A stretch of DNA of 64,000 bases from assembly GCF_014654675.1 (NCBI RefSeq), contig NZ_BNBC01000010.1:1-64000 (forward strand), in the 5' to 3' direction. Each line of letters opens with the position of its first letter. Positions within the stretch are counted from its first letter, which is position 1. Below the pieces are notes generated by a model. It saw only the letters and a program-made list of their open reading frames with translations. It searched no databases and was not told the DNA's origin. A program made the position numbers and the translations under genes. Source of the stretch: Streptomyces spiralis. GTDB lineage: Bacteria; Actinomycetota; Actinomycetes; Streptomycetales; Streptomycetaceae. Positions 17,160 to 26,700 of this stretch are shown here, piece after piece.

Positions 17160-17645
17160 CTACCGGTCACCGTGGTTGCGGTCGTGGTGGTCCCAGCCGT
17201 AGTAGTCCCGGTCACCGTGGTTCCGGTCGTGGTGGTCCCAGCCGAAGTAGTCCCGGTCACCGCGGTTCCAGTCGTGGTGGTTCCAGCCCCGGCCGTCGCT
17301 CTCGTAGCGGTTCCAGTCGTGCCGGTAGGACCTGTCGGACTTCCACTCGCGCCGCTCATCGTCCGAGCGGTAGCAGCGACCGTCGCGGCTGTGCCAGAGG
17401 GAGCCGGCGACATGGTCGTCGTGGTGCCAGCCACGCTTTCCGTCCCAGCAGTAGCCCTGCTCGATCAGGTAACCCACGCCGTGGTCCCAGCGGTAGTCGG
17501 CGGCGTTGACGCCGACGGCCGACCGCTGGACATGCACAGAGGCGGGAGTCGCGGCCGAAGCGGTGCCCCCGGCACCGACAACGGCGACACCCGCGACCGC
17601 CACGGAGGAAACGGCGACAGCAATCCGCTTCGTGAGCTTCTTCAT
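17160..17645 (-). CDS. Secreted protein with His/Trp/Tyr/Asp-rich tandem repeats
   Basis: The protein has 161 residues from the ATG at 17645, with GGAAGGAAAG upstream. A signal peptide is clear (MKKLTKRIAVAVSSVAVAG ... TASAA), predicting export. The mature part has two Cys residues and becomes increasingly rich in His, Asp, Arg, Trp and Tyr. The end is made of 15-residue repeats of the type WDHHDRNHGDRDYYG, encoded by 45-bp tandem DNA repeats. Two copies of the P450-island TetR palindrome lie about 100-145 bp upstream. Function is unknown; the composition suggests metal, heme or cell-wall binding, which is speculation. It overlaps no other supported gene. Confidence 0.8.
   Translation of the reverse strand: MKKLTKRIAVAVSSVAVAGVAVVGAGGTASAATPASVHVQRSAVGVNAADYRWDHGVGYLIEQGYCWDGKRGWHHDDHVAGSLWHSRDGRCYRSDDERREWKSDRSYRHDWNRYESDGRGWNHHDWNRGDRDYFGWDHHDRNHGDRDYYGWDHHDRNHGDR
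17165..17299. repeat. 45-bp tandem repeat in the secreted-protein gene
   Basis: Units begin at 17165, 17210 and 17255, each starting GGTCACCG on the plus strand. The first two are almost identical and the third has diverged. They encode the 15-residue His/Asp/Arg/Trp/Tyr repeats. Confidence 0.85.
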
Positions 17646-17741
17646 GATCTTTCCTTCCGGTTGGTGCGATCTGCACCAACAGCTGCTTTTGCAGGCGATG
17701 TGAGGCGCCTGGCGTTGTGTGGCGTTGTCCGTCAAGCAGTT

Positions 17742-17790
17742 CCATACGCTGTATGGAATCGCCCTGCCAGGATAACCATACGACGTATGG
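17742..17790. promoter_or_regulatory. TetR operators O5 and O6 plus an adjacent palindrome
   Basis: CCATACgctGTATGG (17742-17756) and CCATACgacGTATGG (17776-17790) match the sites flanking the CYP102-like fusion, with centres 34 bp apart. They lie between the secreted repeat protein (minus) and the ferredoxin operon (plus). A further inverted repeat GGTGACtcggGTCACC lies at 17809-17824. Positions fit control of the minus-strand secreted protein directly; an effect on the plus-strand P450 operon 200 bp away is possible. Confidence 0.7.
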
Positions 17791-17990
17791 AAATGGGGAG
17801 ACGGTGACGGTGACTCGGGTCACCCGGACCACCTGGCCGAAGGGGGCGCACCTGAACGCTTCTCCGTAACTGGGGCGTCGTTGCCGGGAGTTCATCTCTC
17901 TCCCCCTCGCCCTGCCGGCCCGAATACCAGCTCTCGATCACAAGGCATGCAGGGACTCGGCTCTGGCCCCATGCTGGAGAGGAGGGGGGT

Positions 17991-18227
17991 GTGACAACGG
18001 AGGAAGAAGTGGTGGAGATGCGGACCGTTGTCGACCTCACACGCTGCCAGGGCTATGCGCAGTGCGTGTTCCTCGCGCCGGAGGTGTTCGAGCTGCACGG
18101 TGAGGAGGGGCTGCTGTACACCACGGCCGTGCCCGACGATCAGGTGGAGCGTGTGCGCCAGGCCGCGGCCGCGTGCCCGGTGCAGGCGATCCTCCTGGGG
18201 GAAGAGGTGAGCACCGGTGCCCGGTGA
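17991..18227 (+). CDS. Ferredoxin, P450-type [3Fe-4S]/[4Fe-4S]
   Basis: This is a small ferredoxin of 78 residues from the GTG at 17991 (GAGGAGG upstream), or 69 from the ATG at 18018; the start is ambiguous because several ribosome-binding-like stretches lie close together. The cluster-binding pattern is CQGYAQC and a distal CPVQA, with one Cys of the four-Cys set missing, typical of P450-associated [3Fe-4S] ferredoxins. It would carry electrons to the P450 two genes downstream. The 3' end overlaps the reductase start by 11 bp. Confidence 0.9.
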   Translation: MTTEEEVVEMRTVVDLTRCQGYAQCVFLAPEVFELHGEEGLLYTTAVPDDQVERVRQAAAACPVQAILLGEEVSTGAR

Positions 18228-19572
18228 CCTGAAAGACGGCCGCATCGTCATCGTCGGCGCCTCGCTGGCCGGGCTGAGAGCAGCCGAGGTGCTGCGAGAG
18301 GAAGGATTCACGGGTTCACTGACGGTGGTGGGGGACGAGCCCCATGTGCCCTACGACCGGCCGCCGCTGTCCAAGCAGGTGCTGCTGGGCCAGGCGACGG
18401 CGGACACCCTCGAGCTGCCGATGCGGCGGGACCCGGACGCCGAGTGGCGCCTCGGCGTGCGCGCCACCGGTGTGGACCTGCTGGCGAAACGGGTGTCGCT
18501 CGAAGACGGTGAGTCCCTGCCGTACGACCGGCTGCTGATCGCCACCGGGACCCGCGCGCGGCCCTGGCCCAACCCGGAGGAAGGCGCACTGGACGGCGTG
18601 TTCACCCTGCGCACGCGCGAGGACGGCGCGGGACTGGCCGAGCGGCTGGCCGCGAGGCCGGAGCGGGTGCTGGTGATCGGCGGCGGCTTCACCGGCTCGG
18701 AGATCGCCTCGGCCTGCCGGGAACTGGGCCTTGAGGTGACCGTCGCCGAACGCGGCCCCGCCCCCCTGGTGGGCGCGCTCGGCGGCACCCTGTCCAAGCT
18801 CGCCGCCGTCATGCAGCGCAATCACGGCGTGGACCTGCGCACCGGGGTGACGGTCACCGCCCTGAACGGCAATGGCAGCTTCACCGGCGCGCAGCTGTCC
18901 GACGGCAGCCGCGTCGAGGCGGACGTGTGTGTCGTGGCCCTGGGTGCGATCCGCAACGTGGAGTGGCTGGCGGAGTCGGGGCTGGCGGCGGGCCCGCGCG
19001 GCATCGCCTGCGACGCAGGCTGCCGGGCCTTCAACATGTACGGGATCGTCACCGACGATGTCTTCGTCGCCGGCGACGTCTCCCGCTTCCCCCACCCGCT
19101 CTTCGGCTACCAGATGCTGTCGCTGGAGCACTGGGGCAATGCCGTCGAACAGGCCGAGGTCGCGGCCCACAACATGGTCAACCCCGGACCGCTGCAACGA
19201 CCCCACCTGGCCATCCCCGTCTTCTGGTCGACCCAGTTCGGCCTCAACATCAAGTCGGTCGGCGTGCCCACCTACTCCGACCACATCGTCATCGCCCAGG
19301 GCTCCCTGGAGGCACGCCGTCTGGCGATGGTCTACGGCTACCAGGGCCGGGTCACCGCCGCGGTCACCGTCGACATGGCCAAGGCGCTCGACTACTACCG
19401 GCACCTGATCGAGACCGCCGCTCCCTTCCCGCCCCCGCCCGGCGCGCAGGACCGTGCGATCGCGGCCGACGTCACGATCCCCTCCGCCGTACCGGACCCC
19501 TCTGTGCTCTCTCACGGCCCGACCGTCGCACTCACCGGTCACCTTCCCGACCGTCGGCTGACGGTGGTGTAG
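18217..19572 (+). CDS. FAD-dependent ferredoxin reductase
   Basis: The protein has 451 residues with the pyridine nucleotide-disulphide oxidoreductase fold. An N-terminal FAD motif (VIVGASLAGLRAAEVL) is followed by DRPPLSKQVLLG, an NAD(P)H motif (LVIGGGFTGSEIASAC) and a second FAD motif (DDVFVAGDVSRFP). It resembles putidaredoxin reductase-type enzymes and would pass electrons from NAD(P)H to the adjacent ferredoxin. The GTG start lies inside the ferredoxin gene. It completes a class I P450 chain encoded in one operon. Confidence 0.93.
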   Translation: MPGDLKDGRIVIVGASLAGLRAAEVLREEGFTGSLTVVGDEPHVPYDRPPLSKQVLLGQATADTLELPMRRDPDAEWRLGVRATGVDLLAKRVSLEDGESLPYDRLLIATGTRARPWPNPEEGALDGVFTLRTREDGAGLAERLAARPERVLVIGGGFTGSEIASACRELGLEVTVAERGPAPLVGALGGTLSKLAAVMQRNHGVDLRTGVTVTALNGNGSFTGAQLSDGSRVEADVCVVALGAIRNVEWLAESGLAAGPRGIACDAGCRAFNMYGIVTDDVFVAGDVSRFPHPLFGYQMLSLEHWGNAVEQAEVAAHNMVNPGPLQRPHLAIPVFWSTQFGLNIKSVGVPTYSDHIVIAQGSLEARRLAMVYGYQGRVTAAVTVDMAKALDYYRHLIETAAPFPPPPGAQDRAIAADVTIPSAVPDPSVLSHGPTVALTGHLPDRRLTVV

Positions 19573-19600
19573 CCCCCATCCCGCCCCACGAGGAGCCGTC

Positions 19601-20782
19601 ATGGACTCCGCGACCCTGCTGGCACGGATCACCGACTACGCCAGCCGTCCCAACCCCTACCCGTTGTACGCGGAACTCCGCGAGGCCGGTCCTGTGGTGC
19701 CGCAGGCCGACGGCAGCTACCTGATCGGCACCTACCACCACATCGCCGCTCTGCTCCACGACCCACGGATGAGTGCCGATCCCCGCACCCGCGGCGAGGC
19801 AACCCACAAGCCGCCGTTCCTGCGGCTCGACGACCCCGAGCACCACAGGCTGCGCACCCTCGCCATGCGGCCGTTCGGGCCCCCGCACAGCCCTGGCCGG
19901 GTCGACGGCATGCGCGGCGAGATCGACCGGATCACCAGGGAACTGCTGGAGCCGTTCGAGGCGGGCCGGCAGATCGACATCGTCGACGACTTCGCCTATC
20001 CGCTGCCCGTCACCGTGATCTGCCGCCTGCTCGGCGTGCCCCACGAGGACGAACCCCTTTTCCGGGCCTGGTCCGACGCGATCGTCGCCGCCGCCGACGT
20101 CAGGCCCGACGACTCCACCGAGCCGGACAAGGCCGGCGACCAGGCACGGATGGAGATGGGCGGCTACCTGTTGAACCTGGCCGAGCAGCGCCGTGGCAAG
20201 CCGGGCGACGACATGCTCTCCGCCTTCGCCAACGAGCCGGACCCGGCTCTACGGCTCACCGACGAGGAACTCGCCGAAACCGCCGTACTGCTCCTCATCG
20301 CCGGACACGAGACCACGGTCAACCTCATCACCAACGGCGCCCTCACCCTCCTGCGCCACCCCGAGCAACTGGACCGGCTGCGCCGGGAACCGGAGTTGCT
20401 CCCGCGAGCGGTGGAGGAGCTGCTGCGCTACGAGCCCCCGGTCCACATGCGTGAGCGCATCCCGCACGCCGACATCGACATCGCCGGCACCCTCGTCCCC
20501 GCAGGCGCGTCCGTCGTTCTGGTGCTGGCCTCGGGCAACCGCGACCCGATGCGGTTCCGCGATCCCGACCGGTTCGACCCCGCTCGCCCGGACAACCAGC
20601 ACCTCGGCTTCGGCAGCGGCATCCACGCCTGCTACGGCGGACCCCTGGCTCGCGTCGAGGCGTATGCCGCGCTCGGCGCCCTGCTTCCCCGTCTCGGCAG
20701 CGCCCGCCTGGTCGAAGACCCGCCCCCGTACCGGCAGAACGCGATGCTCCGCGGACCCCGTCACCTGCCCATCCACCTGTGA
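19601..20782 (+). CDS. Cytochrome P450 (class I, bacterial CYP)
   Basis: The protein has 393 residues. The I-helix motif AGHETTVNL is near residue 234, the ExxR-containing EELLRYEPP follows, and the heme loop is FGSGIHACYGGPLAR with its Cys near residue 343. The residue after that Cys is Tyr where most actinobacterial P450s have Leu. The family resembles actinomycete CYP105/107 enzymes used in secondary metabolism or xenobiotic oxidation. Its partners are the two genes upstream, and the intergenic spacing of 28 bp indicates one operon. Substrate unknown. Confidence 0.94.
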   Translation: MDSATLLARITDYASRPNPYPLYAELREAGPVVPQADGSYLIGTYHHIAALLHDPRMSADPRTRGEATHKPPFLRLDDPEHHRLRTLAMRPFGPPHSPGRVDGMRGEIDRITRELLEPFEAGRQIDIVDDFAYPLPVTVICRLLGVPHEDEPLFRAWSDAIVAAADVRPDDSTEPDKAGDQARMEMGGYLLNLAEQRRGKPGDDMLSAFANEPDPALRLTDEELAETAVLLLIAGHETTVNLITNGALTLLRHPEQLDRLRREPELLPRAVEELLRYEPPVHMRERIPHADIDIAGTLVPAGASVVLVLASGNRDPMRFRDPDRFDPARPDNQHLGFGSGIHACYGGPLARVEAYAALGALLPRLGSARLVEDPPPYRQNAMLRGPRHLPIHL

Positions 20783-20820
20783 AGCCAAGAGGGCACGGCT
20801 GAAGCCACGAGGGCACGGCG
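20781..20820. repeat. 20-bp tandem direct repeat after the P450 gene
   Basis: GAAGCCAAGAGGGCACGGCT is followed immediately by GAAGCCACGAGGGCACGGCG, two mismatches apart. It begins at the P450 stop codon. Confidence 0.75.
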
Positions 20821-20860
20821 TCCTCGTCAGGCTACGACGGGAAGGGGGCGCCGGACGCTG

Positions 20861-20879
20861 CCGCGGGCTTCGCCCGCGG
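20861..20879 (+). terminator. Terminator hairpin after the class I P450 operon
   Basis: CCGCGGGC, TTC loop, GCCCGCGG: a perfect 8-bp stem about 80 bp beyond the P450 stop. Confidence 0.6.
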
Positions 20880-21226
20880 AGAAGCCAAGCATGTGCGGGA
20901 GCTTCTCGTCCGTGCCGTCCCAGACTTGCCTGCGCTGCAGCGAGGCGCTGAGTCGAAGGCGAGGCGGCAAGGAGCTGAGCCCGATCATCCCGGGCTTGCG
21001 GATGTTCGTCCCACACTCCTGATCGTTCAATGAATCCCGACGAGGCACTTGACGATGAAAGGATTACATCTGACTATTTCATCATAAATGGGCAGAATGT
21101 CGCATACGGACACATGCCCCACGTGTGCCGCTCAACCGGACAACGCCGTTCACCACCGCTGCACACAGAGCCGCCGCGCCTCGTGCCGACGCTCTCTTCA
21201 CCTCCGCACCGATGGGATGAACCGCG
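20880..21226. promoter_or_regulatory. Gap with an AT-richer promoter-like zone before the PAS/PP2C phosphatase
   Basis: There is no supportable gene; the minus-strand frame 20827-21048 has no family I know. Around 21040-21090 the G/C content drops sharply. That zone holds a TTGACG hexamer (21049-21054) and an inverted pair GATGAAA (21054-21060) / TTTCATC (21077-21083) separated by 16 bases, a candidate operator for the downstream gene. Confidence 0.4.
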
Positions 21227-23689
21227 ATGACGTACACCGACCAGACCGCCCTCGCCGAGCCGGCGTGCCCCCGTGAGATGCCCGACGCCGCGATAGCGGT
21301 CGTCGACGCCGAGGGCACGGTGGTGGGGTGGACACAGGCAGCGCAGCAGCTTGTGGGGTATGCGGCCGGGGAGGTGGTGGGCCGGTCCGCCGTACACGTG
21401 CTGCCGCCCCCCGAGGAGGCCCACAGGGCCTCGGCGTTCGTCGAACAGTGCCGTGCGTGGGGTGGCTGGTCGGGGACGGCAGCGATCCGCCACCGCGGCG
21501 GCCGCACGCTCAGGGTGACGCTGCGGGTCTCATTGTTGTGGGGGCATGATGCGGGCAACCGGTGGCTGGTGTCCGTGACCGAGATAGGGTCCCTGTCCTC
21601 GGGGGCGACCGGAGGGCCGGTGCGGGAATCACTCCTTGCCCGAGCCCCGATCGGCATCGTCGTCTATGACACGCGGCTGCGCTGTGTCTGGGTGAACGAC
21701 GCCATGGAGCGTCACGACGGCGTGCCTCGTCACCGACGCTTCGGGCGCGGCCTGAAGGACTCGCTGCCCGCCATCGAGGCCGAAGCGCTCGAGGTGGTGA
21801 TGCGGCAGGTGCTGGAGAGCGGGACCACGACGGTGCACGAGTACCGGGCGTGGCCGCCTGCGGATCGGCGCCGTGAGCATGCGTTCTCGGCCTCGTTCTT
21901 CTGCCTCCAGGGCGCGGACGGCGCGCCCCTGGCCGTGTGTTCCATGACCGTGGACGTGACCGGGAACAGGCGTGCGCGTGAGCGCCTCGCCATCCTCAGT
22001 GAGGCCGGCACGCACATCGGGAGCACCCTCGACGTGATGCGGACCGGGCAGGAACTGGCCGAGCTGGCCGTACCGCTGCTGGCCGACCACGCCCTCGTCG
22101 ATCTGGTGGAGTCTGTTCCGTTCGGCGTCGAGCCGTCGGCTCGGATCGGCACAGCGAGCGGCCGTCCGCAGTCGATGCGCCGCGCCGGTGTGGCCTCCGT
22201 CGACATGGGTGTCCTGGAGCTGCCGTGGGTGCGTGAAGAGGTGGTCCACACCCACCCGGACTCGCCGTTCACCGCCGCCATGCGCACGGGCCGGTCCTAC
22301 CTGGAGCCGGTGCTGGACACCCGTTCAGGTCCCTGGGTCGACCACGATCCGGTGCGGGCGCAGAAGGTGCGTGACAGCGGCATCCACTCCTTGATGGTCG
22401 TACCCATCCGTGCGCGGCGCTGCGTGCTGGGCCTGGCGCTGTTCGGCCGCTCCGTGGAGCAGACGCCCTTCCAGGAGGACGACCTGCTCCTCGCCGAGGA
22501 GCTGGTCACCCGCGCGGCACTCTGCCTGGACAACGCGCTCCAGTACGCCCGTGAACGCACCGCCGCCCTCACGCTGCAACGCGACCTGCTGCCCCATCGG
22601 GTGCAGGGCGGTGCAGCCGTCGAGGTCGCATCGCGCTATGTGCCGGCCGACATGGACCACGGCGTGGGGGGTGACTGGTTCGACGTGATCGAGCTGTCCG
22701 GCGCCCGGGTGGCCCTTGTCGTCGGCGACGTGGTCGGCCACGGCATCAACGCCGCGGCGACCATGGGCAGGCTGCGCACCGCCGTGCGCACCTTGGCCGA
22801 CCTGGACCTTCCCCCTGACGAACTGCTGGCACACCTCGACGACACGGTCCGACGGTTGAACGACGAGGAATCCGATGACTCCGGCCAGGCCCCCGCGGTG
22901 GTGGGCGCCACCTGTCTGTACGCCGTCTACGACCCGGTCACCCGGCGGTGCACGATGGCGCGGGCCGGGCATCCACCGGCCCTGATCGTCGGTGAACAGG
23001 GCCAGGTCACCGTCCCCGACCTGCCCGCCGGAGCCCCGCTCGGCCTCGGCCTCGGTCTGGTGCCCTTCCAGTCCGTGGAACTGGAACTGCCCGAGGGAAG
23101 TGTGCTCGCCCTCTACTCCGACGGGCTGGTGGAGTCCCGCGACGAGGACATCGACGTCGGCCTGCGCCGCCTGTGCACCACCCTGGCCCAGCCGGGTGGG
23201 TCGCTGGAGGACATGTGCTCGCGAGCGATGCAGGGCCTGCGGGGCCACGCACCGGCCGACGACGTCACCTTGCTCCTTGCCCGGACCCGCGCGATCGAGC
23301 CCGCTCAGGTCGCCTCCTGGGACCTGCCGAACGAACCGGTCACTGTCCAGACAGCCCGGCGCCTGGCCGCCCGTCAGCTCAGGGAATGGGGTCTGGAGCC
23401 ACTCGTGACGCCCGTGGAGTCGATCGTCAGCGAGCTGGTCACCAATGCCATCCGCCACGGCGACGGCCCGAGCCGCCTACGGCTCATCCAGCACCGGGTG
23501 CTGACGTGCGAGGTCTCCGACAGCAACACCGGCCGGCCACGCCCCCGCCATCCCCACACGCTCGACGAGCACGGCCGCGGCCTCCACCTGGTCGCGCAGC
23601 TCTCGCGTCGGTGGGGCTCCCGCTCCGCAACGGACGGCAAGGTCGTCTGGGCCGAACAGGACCTGCCCTCCACGGCCGGTGCCCGGTGA
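21227..23689 (+). CDS. PAS/GAF-sensing PP2C (SpoIIE-type) phosphatase with C-terminal HATPase domain
   Basis: The protein has 820 residues. In order: PAS (about 18-105), a second PAS-like domain (about 140-245), GAF (about 255-430), a SpoIIE/PP2C phosphatase domain with metal motifs GGDWFDVIE (near 481), GDVVGHGINAAATMG and LALYSDGLVE, then an anti-sigma-like HATPase domain with SELVTNAIRHG (near 735) and DEHGRGLHL (near 780). Such proteins dephosphorylate anti-anti-sigma factors and may also bind sigma or anti-anti-sigma partners, so it is probably a stress-response switch. No partner pair is adjacent. It is followed 86 bp later by a paralogue missing the last domain. Confidence 0.93.
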   Translation: MTYTDQTALAEPACPREMPDAAIAVVDAEGTVVGWTQAAQQLVGYAAGEVVGRSAVHVLPPPEEAHRASAFVEQCRAWGGWSGTAAIRHRGGRTLRVTLRVSLLWGHDAGNRWLVSVTEIGSLSSGATGGPVRESLLARAPIGIVVYDTRLRCVWVNDAMERHDGVPRHRRFGRGLKDSLPAIEAEALEVVMRQVLESGTTTVHEYRAWPPADRRREHAFSASFFCLQGADGAPLAVCSMTVDVTGNRRARERLAILSEAGTHIGSTLDVMRTGQELAELAVPLLADHALVDLVESVPFGVEPSARIGTASGRPQSMRRAGVASVDMGVLELPWVREEVVHTHPDSPFTAAMRTGRSYLEPVLDTRSGPWVDHDPVRAQKVRDSGIHSLMVVPIRARRCVLGLALFGRSVEQTPFQEDDLLLAEELVTRAALCLDNALQYARERTAALTLQRDLLPHRVQGGAAVEVASRYVPADMDHGVGGDWFDVIELSGARVALVVGDVVGHGINAAATMGRLRTAVRTLADLDLPPDELLAHLDDTVRRLNDEESDDSGQAPAVVGATCLYAVYDPVTRRCTMARAGHPPALIVGEQGQVTVPDLPAGAPLGLGLGLVPFQSVELELPEGSVLALYSDGLVESRDEDIDVGLRRLCTTLAQPGGSLEDMCSRAMQGLRGHAPADDVTLLLARTRAIEPAQVASWDLPNEPVTVQTARRLAARQLREWGLEPLVTPVESIVSELVTNAIRHGDGPSRLRLIQHRVLTCEVSDSNTGRPRPRHPHTLDEHGRGLHLVAQLSRRWGSRSATDGKVVWAEQDLPSTAGAR

Positions 23690-23775
23690 CCCGTCGGCGA
23701 GCCGGGCGGCCGCCAGCGAACATCCGTGCATGCCGGTATCCCGTAGCCGCGGGCTCTCATAAGGAAGCCAGAGAC

Positions 23776-26700
23776 ATGGACCACCCAGTGAACGGTGAAA
23801 ACGCCGCCTCGGCCGGCGCCTCCCCAGCAGCGACGAGCGACTCCGGTGCCCGTCCCGGCGGAAGCATCTCTGCCTTGGACGGCCTGGCAGCCGCGGTGCT
23901 CGACGATCGAGGCGTGGTGGTGGGGTGGACCGGGACAGCAGAGGATCTGACGGGGTTCCCCGCCGACGATGTCCACGGCCGCCCTGTGCGGGAACTGGTG
24001 GCCGACCTCCCGGACGACCTGAGCGGGGCCACGCACGTGCCGGCCTTCGGCCAGGTGCGGCTGTGGCATCGGTGCGGCCACACCGTCGACGTCACTTTCC
24101 GGACCACAAGGCTGGGCACCCAGGCGGAACTCCTCGTACTGGCGGCGGCCACCCATCACGTCGCCGACCATCAGCACGGCGCGGCGCTCCTGCGGGCCCT
24201 GTCCGCACAGCACCGGATCACCATCGCTCTGCACGACACCGACCTCACCACCGTGCAGACGAATGCCACGCAGGACGCTCTCGACGGCCGTCCGGTACAG
24301 CCCGGCACCCGGCTGCACGACGTGCTGTGCGCCGAGGACGCCGAGAACCTCGAGGCGGTACTGCGCCAGGTACTCCAGACGGGCGTCCCGGTGGTCCACA
24401 GGAGCCGGCAAGTGAGCCTGCGGTACCGTCCGGCGCGGCGGCACGCGCTGTCACTGTCCGCCTTCCGCCTGGAGGACGCGCGCGGACGTCCCACCGGGGT
24501 CGCAGCCCTGTACATCGACGACACTGAGCTGCGCGCCCGCCGACAGCTGGATCTCGCCCGCGAGGTCGCCGAGCGGGTGGGGGGCTCCCTGGACGTCGTG
24601 CGCACCGCGCAGGACCTTGCGGACGTACTCGTACCCGCTTTCGGTGAACTCGCCGCAGTCGACCTCGCGCAGTCCGTCTTCTACGGTGACGAGCCCGCCG
24701 AGCGGCTGGGCGGCGGAGATCCGCATCTGCGCAACGCGGGCCTGGCGCCCGCCACAGCGGCGTGGCCGGCCGGCATCGAGCGTGGCAATCCCGTCCCACC
24801 GCTGTCCGACCACCCCCTCCTGCGCAGCTTCCAGCACGGCGAGACAGTCGTCTGCAGCCGGGACGACTTCGCCGCCCTGCTCGGCGGCCCGCACCTGGCC
24901 GAACACCTCATCCCGCACGACGCCCATGCGGTGATGGCGGCCCCCCTGTACGCCCGCGGCCTCACCCTCGGCGCGATCGTGGTCTGGCGCACCGGCCTGT
25001 CCGAACCCTTCACCGAGGACGAGACGGACCTGATGCGGCAGATCGCCTCACGGGGAGCACTCGCCATCGACAACGCCCGCCGCTACACGCGCGAGCACCG
25101 GGCGGCCATGGCCCTGCAGCAGAGCCTGCTTCCCCCGGCCACGACCGACACACCGGCAGCCGAGACCGCCGGCGTCTACCGGCCCGCACGCGGGGGAGCG
25201 GGCACCAACGGCGACTGGTACGACGCCATCGCCCTGCCCTCCCTCCGGCTGGCCCTCGTCGCCGGAGACGTGGTCGGCCACGGCATCCCCGCAAGCGCCA
25301 CCATGGGCCGCCTGCGCGCCGCCATCCAGACCCTCGCAGACCTCGAACTGGAACCGGACGAGGTGCTCACCCGTATCGCGGACCTGGTTCAGCGCCTTGC
25401 GGCCGAAGCACCGTCCGACGAACACGACGCCGTCGGCGCCACCTGCCTGTACGCGGTCTACGACCCGGTCACCCGACGCTGCGCCATGGCCAGTGCCGGA
25501 CACCCGCCACCCGTCCTGGTCCGGCCCGACGGGACCGCCGATACAGTCGACATTGTCCCCGGACCACCACTCGCCGTCAGCGGCATGCCGTACGAGACCA
25601 CCACGATCGACCTCGAGCCAGGCAGCGTTCTCGCCCTCTACACCGACGGCCTGGTCGATCGAGGGGCGGACGACGACACCGATGGCGGGCTCCGACGGCT
25701 GACCCATGCGCTCACCACCTCCCATCGCTCGAACCGCACTCTGGACGAGACCGGCCGGGCGATCGTCGCCGACCTGGTGGACGAAGAAGCGCGTGACGAC
25801 GCGACCCTGCTAGTGGCTCGCACCCGCGCCGTGCCCGCGGAGGACACCGCTCACTGGCAGATCCCGGCCCATCCCCGACCCGCTGCAAGCACCGTACACA
25901 GGGGCGATCGGTATCAGCGGCGCGAGGTTGTGCCGTGTGTTAGTCTCACGCGTTTGCGTGGTCGTCGCGGTGGGCGATTGTGTCTGTTCCGTTCGGCTTG
26001 TGCGTGGGCTGTCCAAACCTGCCGGGCCTTCCTCGGTAAGTTCCCTTGCGGAAGGCTGTTTATGAAGCATCCCAATGACTCCGGTATCGCTCACGGCAGT
26101 CCCGCCCAGCCTGGGGCAACGACCCCGACGCTGCTCCCGGCCGTCACCTTCGCCGGTCTGGAACTGCCGACGGAGATGCTGCGGACACTGAGCGAACTCG
26201 GGGTGCGCGAACCCTTTCCGATCCAGGCCGCCACACTGCCCGATGCCCTGGAGGGGTGCGACATCCTGGGACGCGGGCGCACCGGATCAGGCAAGACGCT
26301 CGCTTTCGGCCTGCCGCTGCTCGCACGGACGGCCGGGCGGCGCGCGGAACCGAAGCAGCCCCTTGCTCTGATCCTGGTGCCTACCCGGGAGCTGGCCCAA
26401 CAGGTCACCCAGGCGCTGGCGCCGTACGCCCAGGCACTGGAGCTGGGGATCGCCACGGTCGTCGGCGGAACGTCGATCGGCCGGCAGGTCGCCGCGCTGC
26501 GCCAGGGAGCCGAGGTGGTCGTCGCCACCCCCGGACGCCTGCACGACCTGATCGAGCGCAACGCCTGCCGCCTGGGACGGGTGAGAATCACCGTGCTGGA
26601 CGAGGCCGACCAGATGTGCGACTTGGGATTCCTGCCGCAGGTTGCCGACGTGCTCGACCAGGTGCACCCCGACGGTCAGCGGATGCTTTTCTCGGCCACT

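Noticed and set aside
17076..17807. Val-rich plus-strand frame (VVVVPAVVV-type runs)
   Set aside because: It is the complement of the His/Asp repeat DNA of the secreted-protein gene; no signal or ribosome binding site supports it.
20827..21048. Minus-strand frame ending GSVRRPLPVVA
   Set aside because: It overlaps the P450 terminator and has no recognised family; the coding appearance is weak.
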